A stretch of DNA of 64,000 nt, from assembly GCA_025454495.1 (NCBI GenBank), contig JALOOI010000003.1:1-64000 (forward strand), given 5' to 3'. This DNA is from Anaerolineae bacterium. GTDB taxonomy: Bacteria; Chloroflexota; Anaerolineae; Aggregatilineales; Phototrophicaceae. The position numbers were made by a program, and so were the translations under genes. Below the pieces are notes generated by a model, which was given only the letters and a program-made list of their open reading frames with translations, was not told the origin of the DNA and did no database searches. This document shows, piece after piece, positions 32,262 to 42,000 of this stretch; the stretch's first letter is position 1, and the number at the start of each line of letters is the position of its first letter.

Positions 32262-34523
32262 TTACTGCCGCCACACCGCTTCCATATCCAGCGCTTCTGG
32301 CACGATCAACAGGGTGGCGCTGTCCACGGTGTCGGCCAGCGGCAGCGCCTCGCCGGCCGTCAGCGGCAGGGCGACATAGACGGCCGTGCCCACACCGGGC
32401 CGGCTTTTGACCTTAATGCGGCCGCCGTGGGCTTCGATGATTTGCCGGGCCAGATGCAGCCCCTGGCCCATCCCCGGCACCCGGATGATCTCACCGTCGG
32501 CGGTGGTGGGGGTGCCCCGGTAGAAGGGCATAAACAGATGCTCCATGTCCGCCGGGGCGATGCCCACCCCATTATCGCGGATGCGCAGATGCACCGTGCC
32601 ATCCACCTCATCTTTAATCTCCAGGCTAATGGCACCGCCCGGCAGGGTGTATTTGATGGCGTTATCCACGATGTTGCCAATGGCCAGGCGTAAACGGCTT
32701 TCGTCGCCCGGCACGCGCATACCGCGTTTATCCAGCGCCATCTGCAATTGCAGCCCGGCCGCGATGGCGATCTGCCGCCAGTCATTGGCCACCGCCCACA
32801 TCAGCGTTTCCACCGCCAGCGGGCGCAGCATGGGGCGGGCGCTGACGCGGTTATAGAGCGTTAATTCGCGCATATCCACGATCATTTTTTGCAGGGCCGC
32901 CGCATGGCGCGAAATTTCGCGGGCGAAATCGCTCACCATGCCACTCTGTAGCGCGCTGCGCTGCGCCAGCCCGGCCAGCGGCTGCTGAATATCCTGCGAA
33001 AGCTGCTGAAGCATGGCTTCGCGGGCCTGCGACTGCTGCACTTCCTCCGTCAGGTCGCGCATCAGCAGCACCGTGCCCAGGCGCTGCCCGCCGGAATTGA
33101 CGATGGCCGCCGCCTGGGCGTGCAAAATTTTCCCTGCATAATCAATCTGGCGCGGGTCGCCCAGGGTGTAAATGCCCGGCGCAAGGGCGGTGCCCACCAG
33201 GCTGGCCACCAGCCCATCGAAGGCGCTCAGGCGCGGCTGCTGGCCCATGGCCGGCGTACCGAGCAGGCCGCGGGCGGTATCGTTCATCAGCAGCACGCGC
33301 CCATCTTTGTCCTGCACCACCACCCCCTCCGGGATGGAAGACAGCACCGCCACCAGATAGGCCCGTTCCCGGCGTTCCCGGCGCAGCAGCGTTTTAAATT
33401 TATCCTCCCGCGCCTGCACCACCTGGGCCACTTTGTCCAGCGTGGCCCCCAGGCGGCCGATTTCGTCGCCGGCGGCCATGCCGGTGCGCGTCTCCAGCCG
33501 GCCGGCCGCCAGGGACTGGGCCGCCACCGTCACCCGATCCACCCGCGCCACCAGCAGGCTGATGCCGATGAAGCTCATGGTGACGGCCGCGCCGGCCAGC
33601 CCCGCCGCGAACAGCGCTGTCACCTGCCGCCCGATTTCGGTGGCGAAGGGGATGTTATCCGGCAGGGCCGTCCCGATGACCCCCGGCAGGCTGTCGCCGA
33701 AGACGAAGGGCATCACCAGCGTGCGATAGGGGGTGCCGCCGATGGTGGCCGCCGCTTTGACCGGCTGGCGGGCCGTCAGCACCTGGTTCAGCACCACGCT
33801 GTCCAGCGCCAGCCCGGTGAGCGCGGCAGGATCGGGCGGGAAGGTGGTGGCTTCCACCGCGCCGCTGCTGCCGTAGAACGTCACCGCGGCCACCGCGCTG
33901 GCCTGCACCGTGTCGATGACGGTGGCCAGCCGCTGGCCCACCAGCGCCACGCCCAGGCGTTGATTGTCAAAGTTGATGGGCACCGCGGTATACAGCAGCG
34001 TGCCATCAGCAGTACGCAGCAGCCCGGAGTTTAATTCCGCGGCCCCGCTGAGGATGGGCTGAAGCAGCGGCTCCGCGCGTAAATCGGTGCCGGTGCTGAC
34101 GCTGTAATCGGTAAAATCGGGCGTGCGTACCCGCAGCAGCCCGGCGATCTCCACCCCCTGCGAATCGGTGACGATGGCACTGTCCAGGTTGGCCGCCGCG
34201 GCCAGCCCTTCCAGCATGGCATGGAGCGATTCCGCCTGGCGGGCGCGGATGGCTTCGGGCACGCCGATGGTGAACGCGATCCGCAGGGCTTCGGCCCGCT
34301 GGCGCTGGTACAGTTCATCGGCCCGGGCGGCGATGGCCTGGCTGTTCTGGAGCAGCACATTTTCTTCGGCGATGAGGAACCCGCTGCTGAGGCTGGCCGC
34401 CAGCCCGTAGGCACCCGGCATCGCCACCACCAGCACCACCAGCGTGAGCGGGAACAGAAAGCGCCAGCGCAGCGAGACAAAGCGCGGGCGACGAGAACGG
34501 GCAGGGGCACGGTTATCTGTCAT
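32262..34523 (-). CDS. Cache-HAMP-PAS histidine kinase-like protein with degenerate H-box
   Basis: A 753-residue membrane protein: TM at about 22-42, a large extracytoplasmic Cache-like sensor 50-300, a second TM 303-325, HAMP 328-380, a PAS domain 385-495, and a kinase module. The H-box region reads LQQLSQDIQQPLAGLA, so the phospho-acceptor His is Gln510 (codon CAG). The ATPase keeps N621 (IVDNAIKYT), DNGVGIAPAD at 650-659 and GMGQGLHLARQIIEAHGG. It may bind ATP yet not autophosphorylate at the normal site. An earlier in-frame start at 34571 is possible. A TATAAT (plus-strand 34585-34590) lies upstream. Confidence 0.86.
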   Translation of the reverse strand: MTDNRAPARSRRPRFVSLRWRFLFPLTLVVLVVAMPGAYGLAASLSSGFLIAEENVLLQNSQAIAARADELYQRQRAEALRIAFTIGVPEAIRARQAESLHAMLEGLAAAANLDSAIVTDSQGVEIAGLLRVRTPDFTDYSVSTGTDLRAEPLLQPILSGAAELNSGLLRTADGTLLYTAVPINFDNQRLGVALVGQRLATVIDTVQASAVAAVTFYGSSGAVEATTFPPDPAALTGLALDSVVLNQVLTARQPVKAAATIGGTPYRTLVMPFVFGDSLPGVIGTALPDNIPFATEIGRQVTALFAAGLAGAAVTMSFIGISLLVARVDRVTVAAQSLAAGRLETRTGMAAGDEIGRLGATLDKVAQVVQAREDKFKTLLRRERRERAYLVAVLSSIPEGVVVQDKDGRVLLMNDTARGLLGTPAMGQQPRLSAFDGLVASLVGTALAPGIYTLGDPRQIDYAGKILHAQAAAIVNSGGQRLGTVLLMRDLTEEVQQSQAREAMLQQLSQDIQQPLAGLAQRSALQSGMVSDFAREISRHAAALQKMIVDMRELTLYNRVSARPMLRPLAVETLMWAVANDWRQIAIAAGLQLQMALDKRGMRVPGDESRLRLAIGNIVDNAIKYTLPGGAISLEIKDEVDGTVHLRIRDNGVGIAPADMEHLFMPFYRGTPTTADGEIIRVPGMGQGLHLARQIIEAHGGRIKVKSRPGVGTAVYVALPLTAGEALPLADTVDSATLLIVPEALDMEAVWRQ

Positions 34524-34625
34524 ACACTGTCCCAGGGCGCTGAGCAACAGCCGCCAGGCGGATGAACGCAATAATCTGGTGTGTATTATACATGGGATTT
34601 ACCGCCGAACAGGGACGCGAACGCT

Positions 34626-35456
34626 CTAACACGAGGCATAACCGCGTGTTTCAAACGTCAGCGGATCGACCGGCACATCGTTGATGCGCGTTTCGTAATG
34701 CACATGCGGCCCTGTGCTGTTGCCGGTGCTGCCACTCCAGGCGATAATGCTGCCCTTGCCCACCAGTTGCCCCACCGTGACGTTGAATGAGGTGTTGTGA
34801 GCATAATAGGTGATGAACCCCTGATTCTGGATGATGACCAGGTAGCCATAACCAATATCGCTCCAGCCGGCAAAAATGACCGTGCCGCTGTGCGTGGCCA
34901 GGACGGGCGTGCCCAGGGGGACCCCGATGTCAATGCCGGGATGATAGGCATGGTAGCGCTGCGTCAGCACCCCTTCCACCGGATTCCCGGCCGGGGCGCA
35001 GGCATCGCCGGCGTAGGGCAGCGTGCGGCTGGTGCCATCCTCGGCCAGCGCCGGCACGGTGGGCAGCAGCAGCGCCGGCAGGGCCGGCAGGGGCAGCGGC
35101 GGCGATGTGGGGTAGGGCAGCGGGGTCGGCAGCGGGGTCGGCGGAATCAATTCAAACTGTGTATTGCCCGTCACCGGCAAATAGGCCCCCACCGCCACCA
35201 GACCGCTGCCGGGCACATCCAGCGTAAACGTCCCATAATTGGAGGGCGCATAGGCCAGCACATCGACAATGGCGGGGTTTACCCGGTTAAAACGCAGCAC
35301 GGGCGTACCCGCCAGGATGGTGGGGGTAGCAGCAAAGGGCGCGATGGTGGCCGCGCCGCCGGGCAGCAGCGCCACCGTGCCGGCAAGATACACCGCCACG
35401 CCCATCACAGCGAGGATGAACAGCAGCACCGGCAGAAAAGTCAACAATCGTCGCAT
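34626..35456 (-). CDS. M23-family metallopeptidase, membrane anchored
   Basis: A 276-residue peptidoglycan endopeptidase-like protein. One N-terminal membrane segment (about 4-26) is followed by a spacer with a proline-rich stretch (105-135). The LytM domain has zinc ligands H172 and D176 (HPGID) and H253 (GPHVHYE), plus H220 (TYYAH), so it should be active. It probably cuts peptide cross-links in the cell wall, unless this lineage lacks murein. ATG 35456 is chosen because a TACAAT box ends six bases before it, suggesting a leaderless message; 35474 is an alternative. Confidence 0.88.
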   Translation of the reverse strand: MRRLLTFLPVLLFILAVMGVAVYLAGTVALLPGGAATIAPFAATPTILAGTPVLRFNRVNPAIVDVLAYAPSNYGTFTLDVPGSGLVAVGAYLPVTGNTQFELIPPTPLPTPLPYPTSPPLPLPALPALLLPTVPALAEDGTSRTLPYAGDACAPAGNPVEGVLTQRYHAYHPGIDIGVPLGTPVLATHSGTVIFAGWSDIGYGYLVIIQNQGFITYYAHNTSFNVTVGQLVGKGSIIAWSGSTGNSTGPHVHYETRINDVPVDPLTFETRGYASC

Positions 35457-35462
35457 GGGCCC

Positions 35463-35468
35463 ATTGTA
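35463..35468 (-). promoter_or_regulatory. -10 box placed for a leaderless M23 peptidase transcript
   Basis: On the minus strand TACAAT-GGGCCC-ATG: the expected start (seven bases after the box) coincides with the A of the ATG at 35456. There is no ribosome site. Confidence 0.5.
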
Positions 35469-35636
35469 GCGCATTTTGCCGGCCCGGAATAATGCGCCGG
35501 CGCAGCAAAAAAACAGTGCCTGTCACCGACCACGCCGCCGGCAGCACGTGTAACAGAATAAAAGGAAATGTTAATCATTTCTTTACACGGCCGCATTACC
35601 ATAGAAAGGTCTCAGGGGATACAAAGGACATTTGCC

Positions 35637-36365
35637 TTGATCCAGCGTTTTCAACCGCAATGGACCGGACGTGCCGACCTGCACATGCACACCAGCGCCA
35701 GCGATGGCACTATGCCAGTACGGGAACTGTTGAATTACGTGGCCGCAAAACGCCCCTGGCTGGATGTCATCGCCATCACCGATCATGATACGCTGGAGGC
35801 CGCCTGGTGGGCCTATGAGCAGCGCCAGCATTATCCGTTTGACATCATCCCCGGCATCGAAGTCAGCAGCCTGGCCGGGCATATTCTGGCGCTGTGGGTG
35901 ACGAAACCCATCGCCCGGGGCATGGACTTGCCCGATACGGTGGCGGCCATTCATGAAGCCGGCGGGGTGGCCGTGCTGGCGCATCCGTTTCACATCGAAA
36001 TGGGGCTGGTGCGTAAACTGGCCTGGCGTTACTGGCGCAGCCCGGAGGTGTTACTAGAATCGGGGCTGGATGCGATTGAAGCGCACAATGCCGCCATCGT
36101 CACGCCGGGCAGCAATCGCGTGGCCGGGCAGCTTGCGCGGCGGATCGGTCTGGCCGTCACCGGCGGCAGCGATGCCCACACCCCCGGCGCGGTGGGCAGC
36201 GGCATCACCCGTTTTGCCGGCACCACCGCGGCCGATTTACGCCATGCACTGGAGACACGGCAGACCGCCACAGAGGGAGCATCATGGCACATTCGAGAGT
36301 ACATCGCATATTTGCGGCACGAGAGACAGCGCAGGGGGAGGCCGTCTTTGGCGAAACCCGTCTGA
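35637..36365 (+). CDS. PHP-domain metal-dependent phosphoesterase
   Basis: A 242-residue cytoplasmic PHP protein if started at TTG 35637, which has AAAGGA eight bases upstream. An in-frame ATG at 35568 adds 23 residues without a well-spaced ribosome site. Metal-binding motifs are DLHMHTSASDGT, AITDHDT, a Glu in IPGIEVSS, HPFH and GSDAH. Such stand-alone PHP proteins hydrolyse phosphodiesters or small phosphates such as pAp or AMP derivatives. The 3' end overlaps the next glycosyltransferase by 82 bases, so the two are probably co-expressed. Confidence 0.82.
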   Translation: MIQRFQPQWTGRADLHMHTSASDGTMPVRELLNYVAAKRPWLDVIAITDHDTLEAAWWAYEQRQHYPFDIIPGIEVSSLAGHILALWVTKPIARGMDLPDTVAAIHEAGGVAVLAHPFHIEMGLVRKLAWRYWRSPEVLLESGLDAIEAHNAAIVTPGSNRVAGQLARRIGLAVTGGSDAHTPGAVGSGITRFAGTTAADLRHALETRQTATEGASWHIREYIAYLRHERQRRGRPSLAKPV

Positions 36366-37585
36366 TCGACCCGGCCCGCCCGCCGCTGCTGGCCAGTATC
36401 CGGCGGGTGGCCGTCTTTGCCGAGGCGTTCCTGCCCAAGGTAGACGGGGTGAGCCGCACGGCGTACCTGACGGTGCGTTATTTACAGCAAACCGGGCGCG
36501 ATGTGCTGATCTTCGCGCCGGATACGGCCGTGCCGGCCATTGGCAGCAGCGAGGTGGTCAATCTGCCGTCGCTTTCGGTGCCCGGTGCCGAAGAAACGCG
36601 GGCCGCGCTGCCCGTGTGGACGGTGGCGCGGCGGCTGAAGGCCTTCCAGCCGGATATTATCCTCATGTTCAGCCCGGCGCTGATGTCTGCCGGGGGGATG
36701 CTGCTGGGGCGGGCACTGCGGGTGCCGGTCATCGCCTGTTACCAGACCGACCTGCCTGGCTACACCAGCCATTATGGCTATCCGCGCCTGTCGCAGCCGC
36801 TGCGCCGCTGGCTGCGCTTCATCCACAATGGCTCGCATTTAACGCTGGTGCCCACCCGCAAAGTGCGCGATGAACTGCACGCCTGGGGCTACAAGCGCCT
36901 GCGGCTGTGGGGCCGCGGCGTGAATATTGAACAGTTTCACCCGGCGAAGCGTACCGCCACCATGCGCGACTTTTTGCTGAACGGACGCGACCCGGACGCG
37001 CTGCTGTGCGTGTATGTGGGGCGGCTGGCCAATGAAAAATGCGTCCATTTGCTGCGCGACCTGGCGGCGCTGCCGGGCATCGCCCTCACCATCATCGGCG
37101 ATGGCGCACTGCGCGAAGACCTGGAGCAGCAGTTCGCCGGCACCGGCACCCTGTTCACCGGCTACATGGTGGGCGATACCCTGGCGGAGGCTTTCGCCAG
37201 TGCCGATGCCTTCTTCTTCCCCGGCGCACAGGAGACCTTTGGCCAGGTGGTGCAGGAAGCGATGGCCTCCGGCCTGCCGGCCGTCGTCACCAATCGCGGC
37301 GGGGTATCCGGGCTGGTGGAGGAGGGGCGTACCGGCCTCATCTGCGACCACAGCGCGGCCGCTTTTGCCGCTGCCGCCGGCTACCTGCGCGATCATCCCG
37401 CGCAGCGCCGGCACATGGCCGCCACCGCCCGCCGCCTGGCGGAGCAGCGCCCCTGGTCGGCCATTATGGCGCAGCTTGAACAATACATGCAGGAAGCACA
37501 GCATCTCAACCAGCGGCTCAAAAAGCGCTTCGGCAGCGATGCCCGCGCCCGCCTGCTGGCCCTGCCGGTGCGCCTGCTGGTATGA
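36284..37585 (+). CDS. GT4-family glycosyltransferase
   Basis: A 433-residue GT-B enzyme. The N-terminal domain begins RRVAVFAEAFLPKVDGVSRT near 40-59, the donor-side domain with VYVGRLANEKCV near 243, and the E-x7-E motif in QETFGQVVQEAMASG near 321-335. Relatives transfer mannose, glucose or sulfoquinovose to diacylglycerol-type lipids (MgtA/SqdX/PimB-like). The start at 36284 has GGGAG six bases upstream and lies inside the PHP gene; a GTG at 36407 would give a shorter form lacking 41 uninformative residues. Substrates are unknown. Confidence 0.86.
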   Translation: MAHSRVHRIFAARETAQGEAVFGETRLIDPARPPLLASIRRVAVFAEAFLPKVDGVSRTAYLTVRYLQQTGRDVLIFAPDTAVPAIGSSEVVNLPSLSVPGAEETRAALPVWTVARRLKAFQPDIILMFSPALMSAGGMLLGRALRVPVIACYQTDLPGYTSHYGYPRLSQPLRRWLRFIHNGSHLTLVPTRKVRDELHAWGYKRLRLWGRGVNIEQFHPAKRTATMRDFLLNGRDPDALLCVYVGRLANEKCVHLLRDLAALPGIALTIIGDGALREDLEQQFAGTGTLFTGYMVGDTLAEAFASADAFFFPGAQETFGQVVQEAMASGLPAVVTNRGGVSGLVEEGRTGLICDHSAAAFAAAAGYLRDHPAQRRHMAATARRLAEQRPWSAIMAQLEQYMQEAQHLNQRLKKRFGSDARARLLALPVRLLV

Positions 37586-37649
37586 AGCCAGAAGTTGCCT
37601 TTCGGCGGGCTTTGCGGTTAAATCATGCCGGTAGCGGGAGCAAAGCACC

Positions 37650-38033
37650 ATGACCGAAACAGCACACAAGACCCTGGCATTAATTGCGCATGATGGCAAA
37701 AAAGCCGATATGGTGGCGTTTGCCATGAAATATCACAGCGTGCTGGCCAAATATGCCCTGGTGGCCACCGGCACCACCGGCAGCCTCATCGCCGAAAAAT
37801 CGGGCCTGAACGTGACCCGGCTGCTGTCCGGCCCCCTGGGCGGCGATGACCAGATTGCGGCCATGGTGGCGGAGGATAAAATCGCGGCGGTCTTCTTCTT
37901 CGTAGACCCGCTGACGATGCAGCCCCATGACCCGGATATTCAGGGGCTGCTGCGGATTTGCAACCTGAAAAATGTGCCGCTGGCGACCAACGTGGCCACC
38001 GCGGAATTCGTCATTTCGGCGCGGGCACTGTAG
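37650..38033 (+). CDS. mgsA: Methylglyoxal synthase
   Basis: A 127-residue enzyme converting dihydroxyacetone phosphate to methylglyoxal and phosphate, a bypass that relieves phosphorylated-sugar stress. ALIAHDGKKADM, the phosphate-binding ATGTTG, SGPLGGDDQIAAMV, VDPLTMQPHDPDI (catalytic Asp and His) and NVPLATNVATAEF are all present. The length is slightly short of the E. coli enzyme but complete. A GGGAG ribosome site lies upstream. No glyoxalase is seen nearby. Confidence 0.95.
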   Translation: MTETAHKTLALIAHDGKKADMVAFAMKYHSVLAKYALVATGTTGSLIAEKSGLNVTRLLSGPLGGDDQIAAMVAEDKIAAVFFFVDPLTMQPHDPDIQGLLRICNLKNVPLATNVATAEFVISARAL

Positions 38034-38042
38034 CCACCGGCC

Positions 38043-39017
38043 CTATTCGTTGCGTTCAGCGCGGCGCACGGCATAGGCCATGATGCCATCGGTCAGCAGC
38101 GCCTGCACCAGGATGAACAGCAGCAGCGCCGCCCCGGCGAACACGCTGTAGGGCACGATGGCCCACAGCTCGCCGGCATACCCCGGCTGCATCAGCAGCA
38201 GCCCCTGGTCGCTGAAAGCCGAAAAAGCCAGCACCAGCAGCCAGGGCAGTCCCTCTGGCAGCGGCGGCAGCGTGCCCGCCAGGAACTGCTGCATGGCGCT
38301 GTGCAGCCCCACCACCAGCGCCAGCTTGAACACAATGAGCAGGATTTGCAGCACCACGGCCGCGGTACGGCTGCGAATGGCGGCCGCAATCAGCAGGCTG
38401 AGCGCAATTTCAATGCCGATGCCGGTGAGGGGCAGCAGAAAGGCCGCGGTCAGCGTGGCGGCCATCAGCGCTACCGCGGCCGGCAGCCCCACCTCCGGCG
38501 TGATGGTGGCCGTGAGCAAATCCAGATAGCCGCCCCGATGCGAAGTCAGTTCCACCAGCGCGGCCCCCGCCAGCACCAGCCGCACTGCCAGCAGCAGCGC
38601 AATCAACCGCTGAACGCGGTAAAAGAGGGCCACCCAGCGCGTCCGCAGCGTCATCTCTGCGCCGGTCGCGGTCGCCCGCAGGTTATCCCAGGTCTGCCGC
38701 CGCCGTTCATCGCTGATGGCATCGGCCGCAGTGGCGATGAGGAACACACTCAGCGCCACCTGCACGACGAGCGCCGGAAAATACAGCACCTGCCAGATCG
38801 CGCCGGTGAGGTTAATGCCCGCCGGGCGGCGCAGGAAATCGGTGGCGATGAGGTAGCCGGCCAGCAGCAGCGCCAGCACCAGCAGCACATGCAGCGCGGC
38901 CAGCAGCAGGCGGCGCGGGCGGCTGCGGTGCGATTTTTGCCGGAACAGCTCGTAGCGCAGCAGCGGATGATTGCTCTGTGCCCAGACCGGTAATTCACCA
39001 AAGATGCGTTTAATCAT
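38043..39017 (-). CDS. Multi-span membrane protein, ABC-2 permease-like
   Basis: A 324-residue protein with about eight hydrophobic segments. The charged N-terminus (NHPLLRYELFRQKSHRSRPRR) and the ISDERRRQTWDNLRATATG segment after two membrane spans recall ABC-2 type permeases of the ABC exporter family, but no ATPase gene is adjacent and similarity is weak. Its start overlaps the stop of the AddA-like gene by eight bases, so it is the last gene of that operon. I cannot assign a function. Confidence 0.65.
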   Translation of the reverse strand: MIKRIFGELPVWAQSNHPLLRYELFRQKSHRSRPRRLLLAALHVLLVLALLLAGYLIATDFLRRPAGINLTGAIWQVLYFPALVVQVALSVFLIATAADAISDERRRQTWDNLRATATGAEMTLRTRWVALFYRVQRLIALLLAVRLVLAGAALVELTSHRGGYLDLLTATITPEVGLPAAVALMAATLTAAFLLPLTGIGIEIALSLLIAAAIRSRTAAVVLQILLIVFKLALVVGLHSAMQQFLAGTLPPLPEGLPWLLVLAFSAFSDQGLLLMQPGYAGELWAIVPYSVFAGAALLLFILVQALLTDGIMAYAVRRAERNE

Positions 39018-42000
39018 AACGGCTGCTCACAATATCGCCGATGTGGGTTTCCAGCGCGTGGATGGCACTTTGCCAGGCGGCCGGCGGGATTTCGATGGTT
39101 GTATTATAACGAATATAGTGAATATACACGCGGGGCAGCGCGTGAATTTGCTCATAGACGGCGCTGGCATAGGCCCCCACCTGCAAATGATAGCGCCGCG
39201 CATGATCGGTGGCGGCGGCCGGGCTGCCCCCCCCGGCGACATACCCGGTCTTATAATCCACCACCACCCAGGTACCATCGGCCTGTTGCAGCAGGACATC
39301 CAGCACGCCGTGCAAAATGCGCTTTTCAGTGCGGTAGATGAAGGGCAGTTCCGGGTACACGGGGCGCTGCGCGGCCCGGGCGGCCTTCAGCCAGGTGTAA
39401 ACATCGCTGCCTTCAAACGTTTGCAGCAGGTGCAGCGCTTCCTGCACCGCCCGGTCAGTATCGGTGGGCATGATGATATTCTGCTGCCAGGCATAGCTGC
39501 TTAAGATCGCTTCGAGGCCGGGGGTGGTCTCCGGGAAGCGGCCATACCGAATGGCCTCATGCACAATATCGCCCACAATGCGCCCGGTGACGCGCGGATC
39601 GTGGCTGCGAATGGCGGCTTTGATGCTGGCCGGGGCATCGTGCAGGGTGCTGCGGCGCACATTGGCGCGATGATAGGCGCGTTCGGCATCGCTGCGGGCG
39701 TGGCGGGCCCCGCCCAGGCTGGCGAGCTGCGTGGCGGCCAGGTGCCCCAGGAAGCGCTCCGGCGGGATGTGAACGGGGTGCAGCAGGGGCGGCCGCTGCG
39801 GGGTGACACCGGCGATGCGGGCTTCCAGCGCGGGCCAGCCTGTGGCCGGAACGGGCGTTTCACCTGCTGCGGCCAGGTCGGCGGCCGGGTAGGCCGGCAC
39901 ATGCAGCCGAATTTCCCCCACCGCGCCGGGGCGGAGGAGTGCGCCATCATCGGCGGTGGTGATGCCCGTCGCGCTGAGGAGCTGCTGCATCCAGCCATCA
40001 CTTTTCAGCGTGCCGTCCTTCATGGTTTTCACGCTGCCGCTGACGATCAGCCAGTCCCGGGCGCGCGTGGCGGCCACATACAGCAGGCGTTTGCTCTCGG
40101 CGGCTTCGCGCTCCTGCTGCAACTGCTGTGCCTGCCCGGCAGCAAAGGGCGCGATCAGTTTGTTCTGCTCCGGGTCAAAAATTTTGCAGTGCAGCCGGCC
40201 TTCTGCATCGGTGCTGAGCAGCGAGGTGCTGTGCCCGCGGCCCACGCTGCCGGTATCGGCCAGCAGCACCACCGGGAATTCCAGCCCTTTGCTGGCATGG
40301 ACGGTCATCAACCGCACCGCCCCATCGGCATCCAGTGTGGCTTCGCCTTCGCGCACTTCGGCCAGCGTCATCGCTTCCAGATACTGCGCGAAATCCGCCG
40401 GCGAAATGCGCCCGCTGCGGTCGGCAATATCCAGCAGTTTTTCCACATTGCGCCGCCGCCGAACGCCATCCGGCAGCCCGGTGAGAATCGCCAGGTAGCC
40501 CGTCTCGGCCAGGCACTGGCGCAGCAGTTCGGCGATGGTCACGCGCCCGGCCAGATCGCGCAGGCGCAGCAGCAAGGCCCCCGCCCGGCGCAGCGCCGGC
40601 AGGGACGCGGCCGGCAGTGCGGGCGGCACCGCGCCTTCGGCCAGCGCGGTCAGGGCCGGCCACAGCGCCAGCACCGGGGATGCGGGGTCGGTATCATCTG
40701 CCCGCAGCCGCCGCAGCGCCAGCAGCAGATCATCGCTGAACGCGAACAGCGGCGAGCGCAGCGCCACCGCCAGCGCCAGGTTATCCGCCGGGTGATGCAG
40801 CGCCCGCAGCAAATTGAGGATGTCCCACACTTCCTGCCGCCGGTAGTAGCCGCGCCCCGCCACCGTGACATAGGGCACGCCGGCGGCTTTGAGCGCGTTT
40901 TCGTACAGGGTGACGTGCGTCATTGACCGGAACAGGATGGCGGCATCGCCATAGGTGAACGGGCGCGTGCGGGTGTCGCCGCTGTCTTTATCGCGCACGC
41001 TGCGCCCGTCAGCATACGCCTGGCGCAGCCAGCGGGCCAGTTCCCACGCTTCCCAGGTACGCATCTCCTCCGCATTAAGCGCGTCGGTATTGGTCAGCAG
41101 CAGCATTTCCAGCGGCGTTGCAAAGCTAATCGCGGTGCGATTGGCCTGGAGGGGGTCATCAAAAGCGACCTGATAGCGGGCTACCGGGCTGTGCGGGTCT
41201 TTCACCAGAATACGGGCGAACAGGGTATTGAACAGATCAATCAAAGCCGGGTGGGTGCGAAACGACTCCGAGAGGGGCAGGGCCCGGCCGTGGCTGTAGG
41301 CGGCAATTTGCCCGCGCACGCCGTCGAAAACGCTCACATCGGCCCCGCGAAAGCCGTAGATGCTCTGCTTCAGATCGCCCACGACGAACAGCATGGTTTG
41401 TTCGGCCGGCGCGGTGAGATACTGCACCAGTTCCCACTGCGTCGCGCTGGTATCCTGGAATTCATCTACCAGCACATGCTTAAATTCGCTGCCCTGGTAA
41501 CGCCGGCGCACGGCTTCATGCCCGCGCAGCAGGTCGGTGGTGAACTGTTCCAGATCGCCAAAATCCAGCACGCCGGCGGCCTGTTTGGCCGCGCGAAACG
41601 CCGCCTGCACGCGCTCCACCAGCCGGTACCAGCGCAGCAGATACTCCGCGGCCTGCAAATCCAGGTCGCCGGGCGGGGTACCGATGCGCTTCACCACGTC
41701 CTGAAGGGTGGTACGGATGAGGCGCAGCATGGCCCGGCTCTCTTCGACGATGGTTTTATCGCCCCAGGCTTTGCTGCTGCCGCCGGTCAGGTTGATGTTG
41801 GCCGTGTCACTGAGAAACAGGAGGGCCGCCAGCGCCGCCGGCCGATCATCCGGGTTGAACAGGGCTGCCTGCTGCTGCTGCACCCCGGCCCACACCTCCG
41901 CCAGCTTATCGCCGGCCGGGAAATGGCCGCCGGGGGGCTGCCAGTGCAGCGCGGCCATAAAAGCGTCGTCGCGGGTGAGCGCGGCCATCTGCCCCAGGAA

